64,000 bases of DNA from Acanthococcus lagerstroemiae. Its lineage: Eukaryota; Arthropoda; Insecta; Hemiptera; Eriococcidae. This document shows, piece by piece, positions 21,186 to 32,213 of this stretch. The first letter of the stretch is position 1. Each line of letters begins with the position of its first letter. The notes below the pieces were generated by a model. The model did no database searches, was not told where the DNA came from, and worked only from the letters and a program-made list of their open reading frames with translations. The DNA lies in the NCBI GenBank assembly GCA_031841125.1, contig CM063113.1, positions 40,888,197-40,952,196 of the forward strand. Reading direction: 5' to 3'. The translations under genes were made by a program, and so were the position numbers.

Positions 21186-21774
21186 CGTAAGTGTAATTGA
21201 TGTTGTTGATAGAAATATTATGCTTTCAACTTATCCTACTGGATTTCATTTTAGTTTTTGTCGGATTTAGATGGGATCACACCAGAAAAATCGATATAAA
21301 ATTCGAAATGGTTAGCCCGACTGGAATATCTGACCAGTACCTGAGAAATCATCGGTGAACAAGAGTCTCATTATATAATTGATTCCTTTAGAACTATTGA
21401 ATTTTAAAGTTTATCTATTTATTTATTTATTATTATTAGTGTCCCTCCCGACAAGTGCCCGAAGGTTCCAATAATGGTGAGAAACAAAAACAAAAAGTGA
21501 AGAAAAACTAGAAATAAAAAGTAAAAACACCAATAATAATAAAAACTAAAACAAAACTATAGAGGGGGAAAGGTTGGCACCGGAATAGACATATGGGATC
21601 GGCTGCGGAGAGGGTCCAAGGTCACCACCGAGGGGCTCAGAAACTGACGAGTTCAATAGCCAAGGGGTGTACGAGTATACTAGATAACCTTAAATGCGCA
21701 TGGGAGCCCCACAAGGGAAACGGACCTCCATCCTACATCTGTTGCAGTACTCTGCTCACAAAGCCGGTGTACTG

Positions 21775-22520
21775 ACTTCTAGACATGTAAAATAAGTCAA
21801 CAGTAAGGTCACTACGACTAACATTATGATACAGGGCAAGGGTTTTCTGTATCACTGATGATGAAATTCCCCCGTATCAAATAATTCTGAATTTCTTCCA
21901 TTAAAGAAAGGAACTCTAAACCGAATAATTGCCAAAATCGTGGGACATAGATAATATTCTATTGTTGAGAATATCCTTTAAAAATATTAGTTTTGCCAAG
22001 TTTCTTCTCTTTTCTAGGCTCAAAATCTAGATGTCAAGAGGACAGTACATAGAAACTTTATAGTGTAGATAGTTTAAAAAACATTTTTGAATTTTTTCAG
22101 TTTCAGTAATACTTTTTCGAGTTGTAGGGTCCCAAATAATAGCAGAGAATTCCAAAGTTGATCTAACAAATGTAGTATACAATATTTTCACAGTATCAAA
22201 ATTTTCATGTTTTCCATTTCTTTTGTATAAAACTACCAACTCTTTTACATTTCATGCGCTCGATATGCATGTTAAACAATAGCTTTGAGTCCAAAGTAAC
22301 TCCCAAATCTTTCACAAAACTCACACTTCGTAGTGGCACATTTTTTATTTTATAGTTAACTGAGATAGGCCTTCTTTGTCTTATAAAATTTATTTTTTCA
22401 CATTTACCAATATTGAAAGGTAATAAGTTATTGTCGCTCTACAAAGTTATCATTATCAAGTCAAGGTCATGCTGTAGCTTGGTACCATCGTCTTCAGAAA
22501 TACGGATTTACTTTTCGTCT
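21775..22520 (-). pseudogene. Jockey/CR1-like LINE remnant (reverse-transcriptase thumb)
   Basis: On the minus strand, pieces read LLPFNIGKCEKINF, RRPISVNYKI, VKDLGVTLDSKLLFNMHI, then the frame at 22027-22239 with KILYTTFVRSTLEFSAIIWD and EKIQKCFLNYLHYK. This is the characteristic C-terminal part of the RT after the catalytic box in CR1/Jockey-like elements. Further downstream ILSMSHDF and FYMSRS pieces follow, heavily broken. The GC-richer block at 21560-21775 may be its 3' end. Multiple stops; not functional. Confidence 0.75.
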
Positions 22521-22524
22521 GCAT

Positions 22525-23009
22525 TATTACAGCCGGTATTGGACGCATGGAATGTTGATTGGGAAACGATTTTCGTTACTAAAGAAGAAGTAGACACGTA
22601 CGTATGTGTAGAGTAGTCTTAAAATAAAGATAGGCTCGTATTAAACTGTAGTAGTTCAAACACTATATCCCTTTAAACATTTTTCACTTGACAAGAAAAT
22701 TTGTAAAGAAGTGGACAACTCTTTAAATTTTTAACCGAATCAAGATCCCAAATATATCAAAAGTAACTGAATGGCTCTTAGAATATCGCGAGCATCTTGA
22801 AACTGCAAAAAGATAAACAATAAAGAAATGTACGATTTTGCTTTTACCCCAGCATGAGTTAGAAATGCATAAATGCGATTTTTTTCCCTAAAGTGCATTA
22901 AAAAAATAAATAAATCTGCAAACTTATTCGTACAAAATTTTTACCACTAACAGAGAACCCCCCTCCCCCCTTGGTATAGAGGTTGATCTAAAGGCTATAC
23001 CCCGGTATG
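22525..23009. other. No recognised feature
   Basis: AT-rich spacer. A C-rich run near 22960 precedes the long-TIR element. Confidence 0.4.
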
Positions 23010-23527
23010 ATAGATGAATCGATCTGAGTAAATTTTTTCAAATTTTTCTTCAGTCCACTGTTTTCAGTGGTAAAGGAAATTTCAGAGTTCATCGTCACAA
23101 TCCTATCCCCCTCCAAAGGCATGTCCTCAAAATATATGATTTTCACAATTTCATCTCAATCTTGAGCATTTTTCGATCAAATTGTACGAAATTTGGCATG
23201 TAAGTGGAGGCTCTCAGTAAAATGCAACCAAATTTTTTGAAAATTTCTCGACCTTTCTTCACCTCTAAAATCAGTTTCAAAATTCTTAAAATGGCGCCCT
23301 TTTTAAGTACGATGAAATGAAAAGTTGGTTTCGGATTTTATTACCACTTAGTAAGTTTCTTGTGTTCTACTTCAAAGTCAATTGGTGATGGTTTTGTCAA
23401 ATATGACGTCAGAACCGAAAGTTCCAAAATACATTTGTCTCGAGGTACACGTTCCTCTCCAACTTATTGTATTATATAAGGCCTATTTGTAGAAACGTAT
23501 ACTTAAAACACATAAAAGGCCAACAAT

Positions 23528-24363
23528 CAGGGGCGGCAACTTCTGTGTAGCTTATGTAGCAGATGCTACACGTGGAAATATTTTGCTACACATGAGATTT
23601 TCAAAAAATTAAAAAATTAAAAAAAATAGTATATTATTATGGGACCCATTTATCGGCCCACAATGGTAATGTTGAATTCGCGCACAAATTAATGTCAAAA
23701 TCAAATTTTGGAGCAATAAAAATCTATGAATCGATTCTCCCCCTCCTCAGGAGCCACAAATTCAGATTAAGAGCCAAACCGATATCAAAAACGAATTCGT
23801 TGAGTTCGAAACCCCTCGATGATCTCGACGGGGTCATTCGCATAAATAATAGGTCTAAAAATTCCTAATGTACTGTAATAAAGGATAATTTTTACACGCC
23901 CACTCTTTTTTTGTTCTCTCAACCCGAGCCCTGAAATCCGCCCTTTCGAGCATTAGCTCAGAACTCCCCTCTATGGCGTTTCTAGAGTACTTAAGAAAAA
24001 AGTCTTAATGACCGTTTTTATAGAAAATTGGATCCCTCTTAAACTCATGGATCTCCTATCTCCACGAGTGTGTAGTGTGTACGTTATCCGCGATGACGTA
24101 TAATTTTTGTGTTTAAACAACATAATATACTGTATGCAAGTCATTTCGTGATATCGATTTTAAGACTCGTCATTTAAACTTTTTTTTTCGTGGCTTCACA
24201 TTTCGTTCAATCACACTTTTTATTTCGTGCTATTTAATACTTCCCTATTATTATTATACAAGGTGCTAAAGTGAGCGATTAAGTTTTCCAATAAATAACG
24301 TTTTTCTTCTTCTTCTTTTTTTTGTTATGCTACACATGGGAAAAATCTAAGTTGCCGCCCCTG
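23528..24363. mobile_element. Non-autonomous hAT element with 8-bp target duplication
   Basis: Starts CAGGGGCGGCAACTT and ends AAGTTGCCGCCCCTG, a perfect 15-bp terminal inverted repeat; a GCTACACATG-like subterminal motif also occurs inverted at both ends. The octamer CCAACAAT flanks both sides (23520-23527 and 24364-24371), the standard hAT target duplication. The 836-bp body has no transposase and contains a fragment of SINE family 1 at 23914-23970. Confidence 0.92.
23914..23970 (-). mobile_element. SINE family 1 fragment
   Basis: CTCTCAACCCGAGCCCTGAA and ATCCGCCCTTTCGAGCATTA match the 3' body of the SINE at 20042-20249, same orientation. Only the last 55 bp remain. It sits inside the hAT element. 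Confidence 0.7.
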
Positions 24364-25319
24364 CCAACAATACTGCTATTCCAATGCTATTCAAAGCCTT
24401 TTTTGTCGCACCTTACTTACTTTATTTACCTATTTATTTTTTTAATTTAATTTCGATAATTTATCTGAAACCAATATACCCATATTTCCGGTAAAAAAGT
24501 ACGTGGGTGGCTAAACACGCTAGAGGGCGGTGACCCTCCTATATAACTCTTACTTGAGAAGAAATGGGTGCCGAATCTGGTTTTTCTGCTCCATAAGCAA
24601 AAGTCAACCAAAAAACCAGAAAAAGAAGTTTTTTGAACGTTTACGTATGTGTCACCACTCTAAAAATGCTGAAAATTCGTACGCAGGTAGAGAATACATT
24701 GATAAATATTAGCAAATTAACATTTTTTGCCAGCTCAAAAATGGCGGTGTGGGCGCTATTTTCTAAATTTCAAGATCAATTTGAAAGGTGAAAAAAGATT
24801 GATTTCAAAACATTTGGTTGTATTGATATTGGGGGCTTCCACTTACACGCTAAATTTCATTTCATTCGATTAAAAGCTACCCGAAATTGAGCTGAACGTG
24901 CAAAAATCGTATATTTCGAGGTCGCATCCCTCTGGAGGGGGGTAAGATTGTGATGATGGACTCTGAAATTTTCTTTTACCACTGCAAACAGAGGACTGAA
25001 GAATACTTTGAAAAAGTCGACTTAGCAAAGTTCCACTAATCGAATTCACGTATACAATTACCCCACTTCACCTTAACGATAGATTTCGCGCGACCACTGC
25101 TATATAATAGGATTTTATATTTTAGGCGTCGGGGTATTGAAGTATGAGTAATATCGTAATTATCTCGATGACTTACTCGCATATTAAAATATTTAGATAA
25201 CTAAGTCTGAGTGTGATGTTCTGCAAGGCTGCGAACTTAACAATATTGCGGTCATGTTTATCATTCCTGTGTGCGACAAAACAGAACGAGAGTTCTCCTA
25301 TGCTCCCTTCAGGGGGTAG

Positions 25320-25825
25320 TAACAGGGGGAACGTGCTCAACCCTATGCATACGTACGTAACTGTTGCTATTTCAAGTCTTGACCATAGCGTTGTTGTCGC
25401 GAAGGGGCTTAGTCCACATTCTGCAGGGCAGGCGGAAAGTGGTCTTGGGCTAACTCAGTAAAATGGAACCCTCCATTGCTGACATGCCTAAGTGCCTACT
25501 GGTTCAACTGGAACCGGTTGTTCCCGCCGTCGGCCTTGCAGGCGTGGATGACCAGAGTGTGGTCAGGCGACATGCGGACTTCTCCCCGCATGCCACTCGT
25601 CACGTCAGCCTGTCCTATCTCTTTTCGCTCACTACTCATTCACTCTTGGTTCATGGCCCGGAAAAAGTCACCCTCCTCAGGCTATATCACGGTCACCAAG
25701 AACTGGGTCGTACAGGGTTGATAGCGTCTTCCTGTAACCCTAGCGGCATGGAAGTAAGACTCAAGGGTTCTGTTCTGTCACTTACTCACCCTCAATCATG
25801 CCTCGCATCACGGACTCAAGGAATA
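25320..25825. other. GC-richer block of unknown nature
   Basis: About 500 bp, visibly richer in GC than the flanks, with open frames on the plus strand (25463-25831, 122 codons) that have no recognisable family pattern. It may be a SINE/LINE 3' end or part of a duplicated unit. No polymerase III boxes or terminal repeats were seen. Confidence 0.35.
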
Positions 25826-25838
25826 TCGTAATTGGACC

Positions 25839-26089
25839 CTATTCAGCGTAAGGGAAACAACCAGCAAAATCTGTTGTTTGAGAACACGTGATTCGAAATT
25901 TAAAAGCCATGTAGAGACTATATGACATATAGCGTTCACTGATAAGCTGTTTTCAACGTGAGTACGCATTTTTGAATCGGGGGCCCAACTTTGAAGAATT
26001 CTACTTTTTACGCTCTTTTCAACGACACTAATAACTCATTTTGTTTACAAATGCTGGTTGGTTCCCTTACGCTGAATAGCGTCCACTTG
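25839..26089. mobile_element. MITE inserted in the duplicated segment
   Basis: About 250 bp with inverted ends of about 33 bp: the left reads GGACCCTATTCAGCGTAAGG and the right, reverse complemented, GGACGCTATTCAGCGTAAGG, both followed by GAA-CAACCAGC. A second pair, GCTGTTTTCAACGTGAGTAC with its neighbours, lies in the middle. The uninterrupted sister copy at 25146 confirms that this segment is an insertion. A target duplication is short or lost, so the superfamily is open. Confidence 0.7.
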
Positions 26090-26261
26090 TCTCGATGACT
26101 GCTATCCCACGTTGCAAAATATTTATATAAGTAAGTCTAAGTGTGATGTTCTGCAAGGCTGCGAACTGAACAAATTGCGCTCGTGTTTGTTATTCCTGTG
26201 TGTGACAAAACAGAACGAGAGTTCTCCTATGCTCAAAGTTAATATTAGTAACGCATCGCAC

Positions 26262-26700
26262 CCCATCAAGTCATATCGCACCGCGCCTTGCTCGTATTCT
26301 ACTATAGCGAGTTTACCGAACTGGAAAGCTGGAAGTCACAAAATTCATCGGTTCGGTGACTCGCTAATACGTAAGAGTCCACTCGGTATTGTAGAATTCG
26401 TATTTTTACTGATTCTACGGGAACGACGGGGGAAACTGTTCAGTTGGCGGCCATTTCTCTTTCACGATACAATCGACATCTCTCGAGCGACGAAGGTTGC
26501 ACGGTACTGATTTTTCGATCGTAAAATTCGAAAATGGAAAGAACGGTAATCCGAGTAATCTCGAGTTTGAAAAGAAGGGATTCCGTCGAGATTGAATTTT
26601 AATACAATCGGGACGACAGTGCAGCCAATAAGTCAGAATGAAGACGCGAAATAACCCGCCACGATCTATTTCATTGCTATAACTCGAATAAGATTCATTC
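26262..26700. other. No recognised feature
   Basis: Moderately GC-rich unique DNA between a duplication and a LINE 3' end. A 132-codon frame starts at 26112 but overlaps the duplicated repeat and has no family pattern. Confidence 0.4.
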
Positions 26701-27080
26701 ATTTGTGTATGAGGTTGTGCCGTATGCGCCGAGTGCTCAGACTTCGCAGTCCATTGCACTGTTCCTCAAGTTGCTGTTAAGGATCAGCTCAGTAGCCTCG
26801 TCTTTATAGCCAAAGGGAGAATTTTACTGAGCTCTATCCCTTTGACTTCACTGAGTGCTGGATACTCTAGCCCCAATGCTTCGCGTCTTGTCCCGGCTAT
26901 TGCTGGGCATTGACATATGATATGGATCGGGTCTCTTCCTCTTCTCCGCAGTACCTATAGGAGCCGCTTCTTACCACTCCTATTTTATACCACATGTGTT
27001 TTGTGGCTTCATGACCGGTTAGTAGTCCGACCATGAGCCTTGCATGGTTCCTGTCAATCCCTAATAGGAACTTGGCATAC

Positions 27081-27737
27081 TTACTGGGGGGTCCCCCCTA
27101 TCAGTATTTTGCTGACGTTCATGCCACTGGCCAACAGCCGGTACACTTCCGTCTGCTTACTTATCCAAGCCTTTACTTTGGATTTTATGACGCTATGTGC
27201 TACAGGAAGACACGGCCTGGATGTTGCCAGTTCCTTTTTCATGCCCTCCTTCGCTAGCTTGCCAGCGATCATGTTCCCTTTTATGCCGCAGTGTCCCGGT
27301 GTCCATAGTATGGTGACCCGATACTCCTGTGCAAGGGTGTATGGTTTGTTAACACACTCCGCCACCACCAGAGATGTAGTTTGGTGTGACGATAGTACTT
27401 TGATAGCCGATTCACTGTTTGTATAGATACAGATCTGTTGGTTAACAAGGCCCTTCTGCTGGCTTCTATCAATGGCCACCGTGATCGCCATTATCTCTGC
27501 TTGGAGGACAGTGACGCCCCCGCCCAGGGCCACTGAACTGTTGCCAGCGCCTTTTGCATTCGTGATTCCGATTCCTACACCTTGGCCATTCTTAGAGGCA
27601 TCTGCAAACCACACATTCTCCTCTTTTCCTAGAATGCTTGGCCACCTCTTTTCCCAAGCCTCCCGTGTGGGTATTAGCGCACGGTATGGCTTGTCAAGAA
27701 GTGCGTTCCATCGCAATTCTGTCCTTTGGCATCCCAA
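27081..27737 (-). pseudogene. LINE RNase H domain
   Basis: A 218-residue frame holds an RNase H fold that would degrade the RNA strand after reverse transcription. Catalytic motifs: FADASKNGQG (first Asp), LQAEIMAI (Glu), YTNSESAI where family members carry Asp at the position of this Asn, and WTPGHCGIKGN with the His loop. The third catalytic acidic residue is thus Asn here, so the domain is probably inactive. The frame continues into the C-terminal zinc-knuckle region at lower coordinates after a frameshift. Confidence 0.88.
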
Positions 27738-28184
27738 AGCATTTGTCTATCGTCCCCGCCATCTCCCATATCTTTCTGTGGCCTGCTTTATGGGCCTGAA
27801 GGTTTGGTTGACCCAGACGATAAGCCCCCATTATTGCAGCTGCTTCTATATAGCAGTGTGAAGTGGTGGCAAGTTTAGGAGCTTTTCTCGTACCTTCGTC
27901 GGCACCGTACTCATTGCCCCCGTTGTCATCACGGACGCGAGCCTTTGCAGGTGGTCTAGTTCCTCTCTGACGTTGGCCAGGTAGACCCGGCCCCACCACA
28001 AAATGACCGCATATGTAATTCTGGGGCGTATTACACCGGTATATATCTAGTGCATCACTTTGGGAGAGAGTCCCCAGGTCCTGCCGACATAGGTGCGGCA
28101 AGCCCAAAGAGCCTCAATCCCTTTTCTTATTTTATCTGAGACGTGATCCCTCCAGGAGAGTTTTTCATCAAGATATATTCCTAA

Positions 28185-29191
28185 TTACTTCACCTTTCCT
28201 GTGAGGGCTAACGATCTTCCTTTGTATTGCACTTTGATCAACTCCTTGCCTTTCCTTTTGCGGATGAAAAGAGTGATCTCAGTTTTGTCCGGGTTTATCG
28301 AAAACCCCTTTTTCACACACCATTTTCCCACACATCGGAGTCTCCACTGCGTTAGATCCGCGATGGTTCCCGGAAATTTGCCGGTTACCACCACAGCCAA
28401 GTCATTAGCGTAGCCCTGTGTGTATATTTTTTGACCATTTAACTCCTCCAGTAAACTGTCCACCACGAGGCTCCACAGTAGAGGAGAGAGTACTCCCCTT
28501 TGTGGGCAGCCCCTAATGGTCGTTGCATGGATCCGTTCTTGTTGGTATGTTATCCGGATCTACCTGCTTTTTAGCATAGATACAATCCAGTTCATTAAGC
28601 TTTCGTTCACTTCCCTTTCTCTCAGGGCTGTTTCTATTGATTCGTGAGAGGTCGCATCAAACGTTCCGTGTATATCCATGAATGCTGCCAGGACATAATC
28701 TCCGCCAGTCATCCCTCTCTCAATTGCTGTAACAAGCGAGTGCAGTGATGACTCTACTGATTTGTCTGCCCTATATGCGTGCTGGTGCTCATGTAGTGGG
28801 AACCTTTTCAGGGTAACCTCTTTTAGGTGCCCGTCTATCAGCCTTTCCAAGGTCTTTAGCATGAATGATGAGAGACTTATCGGCCTGTACAATTTGGCCT
28901 TACAGGGGTCTCTGCCTGGTTTAGGCAAAAACACCACTCGCACACCCCTCCACAATTTTGGAACGTGCCGTAGGGCTAATGATGCTCTGAGGACCCTAAT
29001 GAACGGTCCATGGTCTCTAGTCCTGTCTGTAGGCAGATTGGATAGATTCCATCTGGGCTCGGTGCTTTGTACGGCGAGAATATGTTTACCGCCCAACATA
29101 CCCTGTCTGGTGTAACTACCTCTTTCGCCGTTTCCAAATCCGTTCCGCTTTGCACACAGTCGGCTCCTGGCTGCGGCTGTGTGTTTTCCAT
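28185..29191 (-). pseudogene. LINE reverse-transcriptase domain, frameshifted
   Basis: Three overlapping frames make up one RT. 28976-29191 reads YKAPSPDGIYP. 28560-29099 reads LWRGVRVVFLPKPGRD, YRPISLSSFMLKTLE, HAYRADKSVESSLH and the motif-A block AAFMDIHGTFDATS, where the family has MDI-GAFD, so the catalytic Asp is kept. 28185-28466 reads IYTQGYANDLAVVVTG, in which the catalytic YADD is YAND: the first of the two catalytic Asp residues is Asn. The loss of YADD plus the frame breaks mean that the RT is dead. Confidence 0.88.
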
Positions 29192-29229
29192 GATTTCTGC
29201 TCCCGGAATGTGCGTGTCAAAGAGGTGCT

Positions 29230-29508
29230 CTATTGTCTCCCTCGGGGTGGTGGAAAACCACCTGTCAGGAGTTCCAGCGGCCCCTCTTCCACCCTCCTTT
29301 CCTTACCGAGAAGTTTTTGCAGGCGTGCCCACGTCTCCGGTATCTTTTCTATAGATCCGCAGAAACGTTTCCACCCCTCTGTTTTCGCTTGCTTTACCGC
29401 CTTTTTATATGCTTTTGGAGCCTCATAATATAATTCCCAGTGAGCCGGTGTATTATTTTTCAATGCAGCCCTCAGCCTTCTTCGAATGTCTTTCCTACGT
29501 TTCCCCAA
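29230..29508 (-). pseudogene. LINE ORF2 linker between endonuclease and RT
   Basis: A basic, charged 92-residue stretch (RRRLRAALKN, YKKAVKQAKTEGWKRFCGSI) of the kind that joins endonuclease and RT in these LINEs. W-x-x-FC is a common feature of this linker. It is out of frame with its neighbours. Confidence 0.7.
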
Positions 29509-29543
29509 CTCTGCTGTCCATCAGATGGTTTTGCGTGATTTTA

Positions 29544-30410
29544 TTATCGTAGGCTCACAGTTCTTCTCGTAGGCGTCCCTGAGTGCACCGTCCAGCATAT
29601 TATGCTGGCTTGTGCTTCCAGGTCGTCTACGTTCTGAATCCGTTGCCAGCTGTACCTCGTCAGTCTTTCTAAATCATTTTTGAAGCCTCCCCAGTTTGTC
29701 TTCCTAGGGTTCCTAATAGCTCTTTGTTCCTCCTTAGATGCCCGAATCTGGTACTTGATGTATCGGTGATCCGATAAAAACGGTTCGTCCAACACTCTCC
29801 ATCCCTGGACTCGGTCCCGAAGTTTGGAATTACAGAGTGTTATGTCTATAGCTTCTTGCCTTACTTTTGTGATAAACGTTGGTTTGCTTCCCCCATTCAG
29901 TACCAGCAGATCCTGTGTCGCAAGGTAGTCCACTAGCCCTTTCCCTCTCGGATTTGTGCCTGTACGCCCCCACACAGTATGGTGCGAGTTGGCATCGCAT
30001 CCGATAAGAAAGTCCAGCTTTTCCCTGACAGAGTATTCCACCAATTCCCTGAGCTCATCAGTTGCGGGAGGGTCCCGAGAGTCGGATGGGAAATATACTG
30101 AGCATATCATCTTCTTCTTGTTCCCTCCTTCCTCATATTCCAAAATGGCCGCCACAAGATCCCGTAGGGTAAATCCTGGTATTGCTGTGCAGCTCACTTG
30201 ATACGTGAATATCGCTGCACGTGGTCTTCCTGCATTTTTTGCATAAATGAGGTGCCCCTGTGCCATCTGTATGCCTCTCACTTGTTCCCGATGATACCAT
30301 GGTTCCTGTAAAAGGCATAAAATATTTGTTTCCCCCATTTGCAACCTCCTGCTCAGTAGGTAACAAGCGGCTTTGCATTGGTGCAGATTAATTTGAAATA
30401 CCCTTATCAT
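29544..30410 (-). pseudogene. LINE AP-type endonuclease domain
   Basis: A 288-residue frame starting MIRVFQINLHQCKAA, then CLLQEPW (catalytic Glu in QEP), GCDANSHHTVWG (the D-x-N pair), ITLCNSKL and FLSDHRYIKYQI (the SDH catalytic His). These are the active-site motifs of the nuclease that nicks target DNA for target-primed reverse transcription. All the key residues I can check are present, so this is the best-preserved part of the copy. It follows ORF1 by a short gap, as usual. Confidence 0.9.
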
Positions 30411-30709
30411 TCCGTGTATAGCTTTTCTCTCTTATACTAAGACGGAGCCCTGGTTCTCTGGTCCACCCACTTGTGTCCCTGCTTCACCCGATCCAGCCGT
30501 AGATGTCTCCGGTTCCGCTGGTCCACCCATTGGTGTCCCTGGTTCCCTGGTCTCCGTCTCCATCTTCTCGCATCACTTCTGACAGCCCTTCCATTGAACG
30601 CTTCTCTCTAGCGTCCCTGTCGGTCCGGCTTGTCGAAAATTTCTCAAATTTTCGACTTCAACTCCGTTCACGTTTCCTTCACTTCGTTGAAGAATACACG
30701 TCAGGTTGA

Positions 30710-31600
30710 CGGTGATGGTGAAAATATTTGGCTGGTATAGATTTGAGGGTGGAAAAATAAATAAATAAATAATTGGCTGTGCTTAGCAAGGGAAAGTAAC
30801 GTCTTCGTTTAAGCTTTCATCGAGCCTCTCCGGTCAGTTGCTTTTTTTTGTTACATATGAACTGCGCCGAAATTTGGAAAAGATGACCGACGAGGAAGTT
30901 ATGGATGTACAGGTCAGTAGTATGGACTGTAAATGTATTGACATCTAAGAAATCTAGAACGTGTAGTTCTCGTATTTACGTAATTTTCGTAATTCGGTTC
31001 GGACAAGTTTTGCCAAAGTCATCATCACCAGTCAACAAAATTTGAGTTGAAATTATCGATGCAAATTCGTGTCGATCGTAATAATTTGAATTCCTCGTGG
31101 AATTCCGTTCGATTTCCTCGAACATTCGCCCTTTGGGGCCTGTAGAATTCAAGCTAGAATTCCGTTCGAAAAACTCGAACGTTCGCCCAATGGGGCCGTA
31201 TCCTTTTCTCCTTTTCGTTATTTCTTAGACTGACGACAAACGTTTGTTTTATGTTTGTCGTTAGGTCCGAATCCAATAATTATTAGAAATCAGGATCCCG
31301 AAGCCGAGCCGACCGTATGAGAAGAAAATTAATTTTACCACGTTGTACTTTTATTTTAAAAACGTCTATTTTATTTTTAATAAATTTAAGTTATACTCAA
31401 AATTTCGATTTCTTCTAGTTAACGTGTTCTGTATTGAATCTAATTTTAGTCAGGGCCTTTTCCCTTTAGTATTGGCGTAACTCCCCCTAGGTTTACCGAT
31501 CCAGAATCCTCTTCAGGTTTACAAATTTACGTCACGGCTTTCGCCAGCCCCAGCAGGTTCGCTTTCCTTACTTAAAAAAAAAACAAAACTAATTTTTGAC
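30710..31600. other. Gene-free; tandem pair at about 31090-31200
   Basis: GAATTCCGTTCGA, CTCGAAC-TTCGCCC and TGGGGCC occur twice about 65 bp apart (31100 and 31160). ACGACAAAC pairs with GTTTGTCGT near 31230-31262 in a short hairpin. (AAAT)n-like sequence lies at 30752-30772. No coding motif was seen. Confidence 0.45.
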
Positions 31601-32210
31601 CCTCCATGTGGTTCCCACGAGTACCGGAGAAATATACAGTCCACCGTGGCAGCGCTCCGAGTACCACGGCCAGCTCACTTACTGAGGGAGGTCAGCCGGT
31701 ATCCTTCAGGTTCCTATTCGCGACTGTTCTAGCCCAACAGCCATGCATTCCCTCGGCATAGGTGACACCAACCTTGAGATTTGGCCCGTAGCTGTACTGA
31801 GATACAGGATACGGAATGAAAGGGGTAGGCAACTCATCGTCTGTCGTACACGGGTGACCTGACGCTGGTGATGGCCCTCACTGCTACAAACCCGATTTTG
31901 AGAGGAGAGCAGCTTTGCCGTCTACGCCACACGACCATTCTGACTTTACGTCGTCGGGTCTTTATTTCGCATCCAACGTCGGGTTCCCCGCCTAGCGCAT
32001 AGATTCCGAGCGCGGGACGTGCTTAACTATAGAGACTGAAAGAAGCTAAGGCACTAGCGTAAGGTCCTCGGGTGTGCCACGCCCGCACTTGCCAGCTGCA
32101 AGCCCTTGAGGTTCCCTTTTAGTCGCCTTTTACGACAGGCAGAGCTACCGTGGGAAAATTCTACTACCCGTCCCCACACGGGGGCTCGAATAAGATACTC
32201 TTACGTCTCG
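31600..32210 (-). mobile_element. GC-rich SINE-like composite with a conserved CTGTCGTAAAAGGCGACTAA block
   Basis: On the minus strand it begins with CCCCGTGTGGGGACGGGTAG, then CCACGGTAGCTCTGCC and TGTCGTAAAAGGCGACTAAA (about 32115-32200). I recall this block from dispersed repeats of many invertebrates. About 250 bp further on is a tRNA-like A box (TGGCGTAGACGG) with a decayed B box (GGGTTTGTAGC). Distinctly GC-rich against its neighbours and without protein motifs. Whether this is one element or two joined ones is unclear. Confidence 0.5.
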
Positions 32211-32213
32211 TGA

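Larger units (their letters stand above)
23010..25045. mobile_element. Long-TIR element invaded by a hAT element
   Basis: 23010-23325 and 24730-25045 are inverted copies of each other over about 310 bp, roughly 70 percent matching by eye. Shared blocks are TTCTTCAGTCC, CAGTGGTAAA, AATTTCAGAGT, CACAATC and CCCCCTCCA. No transposase frame lies between them. The centre is interrupted by the 836-bp hAT element at 23528-24363. Divergence of the arms suggests an old insertion. Superfamily unknown; no clear target duplication. Confidence 0.6.
25146..26260. repeat. Direct duplication about 680 bp apart, second copy split by a MITE
   Basis: Copy 1 (25146-25315) reads ATATCGTAATT, ATCTCGATGACTTACT, then GTGATGTTCTGCAAGGCTGC and ACAGAACGAGAGTTCTCC. 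Copy 2 starts at 25828 with ATATCGTAATT, is interrupted at once, and resumes at 26093 with GTCTCGATGACTGC and the rest. The intact copy shows what the interrupted site looked like before insertion. The material between the copies (25320-25825) is a GC-richer block of unknown nature. Confidence 0.7.
26700..30690 (-). mobile_element. Nearly full-length LINE (I/LOA/R1-type: endonuclease, RT, RNase H)
   Basis: A 4-kb non-LTR retrotransposon on the minus strand. In order, it has the tail of ORF1 (ends QGSVLV-stop near 30440), the apurinic-type endonuclease, linker, reverse transcriptase, RNase H, a zinc-knuckle C-terminus (GLLTGHEATKHM, YRYCGEEEET near 26950-27030) and a 3' UTR whose last 50 bases recur at the 3' end of the SINE at 8772-9175. 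GC content is higher than in the flanks. Frameshifts separate the ORF2 segments, so it is not active. Domain order with RNase H points to the I/LOA/R1 group; the exact clade needs a tree. Confidence 0.9.

Noticed and set aside
25463..25831. 122-codon plus frame in the GC-rich block
   Set aside because: No family pattern, lies between copies of a duplicated repeat and runs into the MITE-bearing copy; long frames are expected in GC-richer DNA.
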